A stretch of 5,882 nucleotides of DNA from NCBI GenBank assembly GCA_016213595.1, contig JACRAA010000443.1, positions 1-5,882 on the forward strand. The letters are read 5' to 3'. The stretch's first letter is position 1. Every line of letters begins with the position of its first letter. The notes beneath the pieces are model-generated. The model had not been told where the DNA came from. It searched no databases and saw only the letters and a list, made by a program, of their open reading frames with translations. Both the position numbers and the translations under genes were made by a program. Positions 4,848 to 5,882 of the stretch are shown one piece after another. The stretch comes from Actinomycetota bacterium. Its GTDB lineage: Bacteria; Actinomycetota; Actinomycetes; Propionibacteriales; Propionibacteriaceae.

Positions 4848-5882
4848 ATGACGGAGACGACCTCGCCGACCGTGCTCGTACCTGACTCCGTCACGGGACT
4901 GACGCACACCGAGGTCGAGGCCCGCGTCAGGGCCGGCGAGACGAACGCCGTCGTCGAGGTGACGAGCCGCCCGCTCTCCGAGATCGTTCGCGCCAACGTC
5001 TTCACCAGATTCAACGGGCTCCTCGGCGCGCTGCTCGTCCTGGTGCTGCTCACCGGTTCCTACAAGAACGCCCTGTTCGGGATCGCGCTGGTCGTCAACT
5101 CGGTGCTCGGCATCGCCCAGGAGTGGCACGCCAAACGGAAGCTCGACTCGCTCGCCGTGCTGCACTCGCCGACCGCGACCGTGCTGCGCGACGGGGTCTG
5201 TACCGAGGTGCCCAGCGCCGGCATGGTTCGCGGCGATGTGGTCGCGCTCCGGCCGGGCGACCAGGTCAGTGCGGACGGTCCCGTGCTCGTCTCGGACAAC
5301 CTCGAGGTCGACGAGTCGAACCTCACGGGCGAGTCGGACGCGGTCGACAAGGCCGTCGGCGAGCAGGTCTCGAGCGGTACGGCCGTGGTGGCCGGTACGG
5401 GCTGGTACCGCGCCGAGGTGGTGGGGCCTGACGCGACTGCCCAGAAGCTGGCGGCTGAGGCCAAGAAGTTCACGCGTGCCCACTCGGAGGTGCAGCACTC
5501 CACGAACGTGCTGCTCCGCTGGCTCACGTGGATCGTGCTCGTCATGCTGCCGATCTCGGCCTGGTCCCAGTGGCGGGCTGTCCGCGACCAGGGCTGGCAG
5601 GAGGTCGTGCTGCGGACCGCTGCGGGCATGGTCGGTCTCGTCCCCGAGGGCCTCGTCGTCCTCACCACGCTCGCCTTCCTCCTCGCCGCGGTGCAGCTGA
5701 CCCGCAAGCAGGCCCTGGTCCAGGAGCTGCCCGCGGTCGAGCTGCTCGCCCGCGTCGACGTCCTCTGCGTCGACAAGACCGGAACCCTCACGGAGGGGGA
5801 GATCGCGTTCGAGTCGCTCCACGTCGTCGACGGCGAGTCCGAGAAGGACGTCCGGCAGGTCCTGGCAGCGCTGTCGCACGAC
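4848..5882 (+). CDS. ctpE: CtpE-like cation-transporting P-type ATPase, N-terminal part (3' end outside window)
   Basis: ATP-driven cation pump of the plasma membrane, forming an aspartyl-phosphate intermediate. The visible 345 residues cover the N-terminus through the start of the P domain; full family members are about 800 residues. In order: a short cytosolic N-terminus with TGLTHTEVEARVRAGETN (16-33), the signature IVRANVFTRFNGLLG (46-60), a first helix pair (about 56-70 and 74-90), the actuator domain (about 105-215) with NLTGES (158-163), helices M3 (about 222-240) and M4 (about 258-283) with the PEGL motif (266-269), and the phosphorylation motif DKTGTLT (309-315) with D309. There is no heavy-metal-binding domain and no CPC or similar motif in M4, which argues against a copper or zinc P1B pump. 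The RANVFTR and VQELPAVE-LARVDV stretches resemble mycobacterial CtpE, which has been linked to calcium uptake. Ion specificity here is inferred. Nucleotide-binding domain and last helices are not in view. Confidence 0.9.
   Translation, partial: MTETTSPTVLVPDSVTGLTHTEVEARVRAGETNAVVEVTSRPLSEIVRANVFTRFNGLLGALLVLVLLTGSYKNALFGIALVVNSVLGIAQEWHAKRKLDSLAVLHSPTATVLRDGVCTEVPSAGMVRGDVVALRPGDQVSADGPVLVSDNLEVDESNLTGESDAVDKAVGEQVSSGTAVVAGTGWYRAEVVGPDATAQKLAAEAKKFTRAHSEVQHSTNVLLRWLTWIVLVMLPISAWSQWRAVRDQGWQEVVLRTAAGMVGLVPEGLVVLTTLAFLLAAVQLTRKQALVQELPAVELLARVDVLCVDKTGTLTEGEIAFESLHVVDGESEKDVRQVLAALSHD

Noticed and set aside
4350..5879. Long open frame on the minus strand (509 codons) antisense to the lipoate ligase and ATPase genes
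   Set aside because: Its product is low-complexity, rich in Arg, Asp, His and Gly, with no recognisable domain. It mirrors the third-position GC bias of two clear genes on the plus strand.
1..5882. CRISPR array, insertion sequence, attachment site or prophage genes
   Set aside because: No regularly spaced repeats, transposase or integrase motifs, or terminal inverted repeats with target duplications were seen; codon and base use look even across the window.

Overview
The window comes from a high-GC actinobacterium. The evidence is the strong G/C bias at third codon positions, frequent GTG starts, the presence of the actinobacterial family DUF3097, a CtpE-like P-type ATPase, and several genes that appear to start without a ribosome binding site. 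The family (perhaps Nocardioidaceae or Propionibacteriaceae) is only a guess. There is no sign of a mobile element, prophage, CRISPR array, tRNA or rRNA. It looks like core chromosome, densely packed with genes.

Layout: (1) positions 1-732, + strand, the C-terminal two thirds of an NhaA sodium/proton antiporter cut by the window edge; (2) 740-1342, - strand, a 200-residue rhomboid intramembrane serine protease converging on nhaA with a 7-bp gap, where a nested hairpin spans both stop codons; (3) a 130-bp divergent spacer with an 11-bp direct repeat at a 21-bp period; (4) 1473-2678, + strand, hemW, a radical-SAM heme chaperone; (5) 2740-3573, + strand, a DUF3097 protein of unknown function with a TOPRIM-like motif pair; (6) a 135-bp spacer with a GC-rich hairpin and a 75-nt imperfect palindrome enclosing two small hairpins; (7) 3709-4797, + strand, a lipoate-protein ligase homologue whose accessory domain sits at the N-terminus instead of the C-terminus; (8) 4848 to the right edge, + strand, the N-terminal 345 residues of a CtpE-type cation-pumping P-type ATPase.

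Four genes read rightward from hemW, but they do not look like a classical operon. Each has its own -10-like hexamer (TACCCT or TAGCCT) ending exactly 6 or 7 nt before its start codon, and none has a Shine-Dalgarno sequence. This is the pattern of leaderless transcripts, and it also fixes the start codons. The rhomboid gene has a weaker version (CATCCT plus 6 nt).

Functionally the genes are a mixture: ion homeostasis (NhaA, CtpE-like), membrane proteolysis (rhomboid), heme delivery (HemW) and lipoylation of 2-oxoacid dehydrogenases or GcvH (LplA-like). The less ordinary points are the permuted lipoate ligase with an altered signature motif, the structured palindrome before it, the TOPRIM-like DUF3097 protein and the uniform leaderless starts. 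I did not find a multi-gene defence or biosynthetic system.
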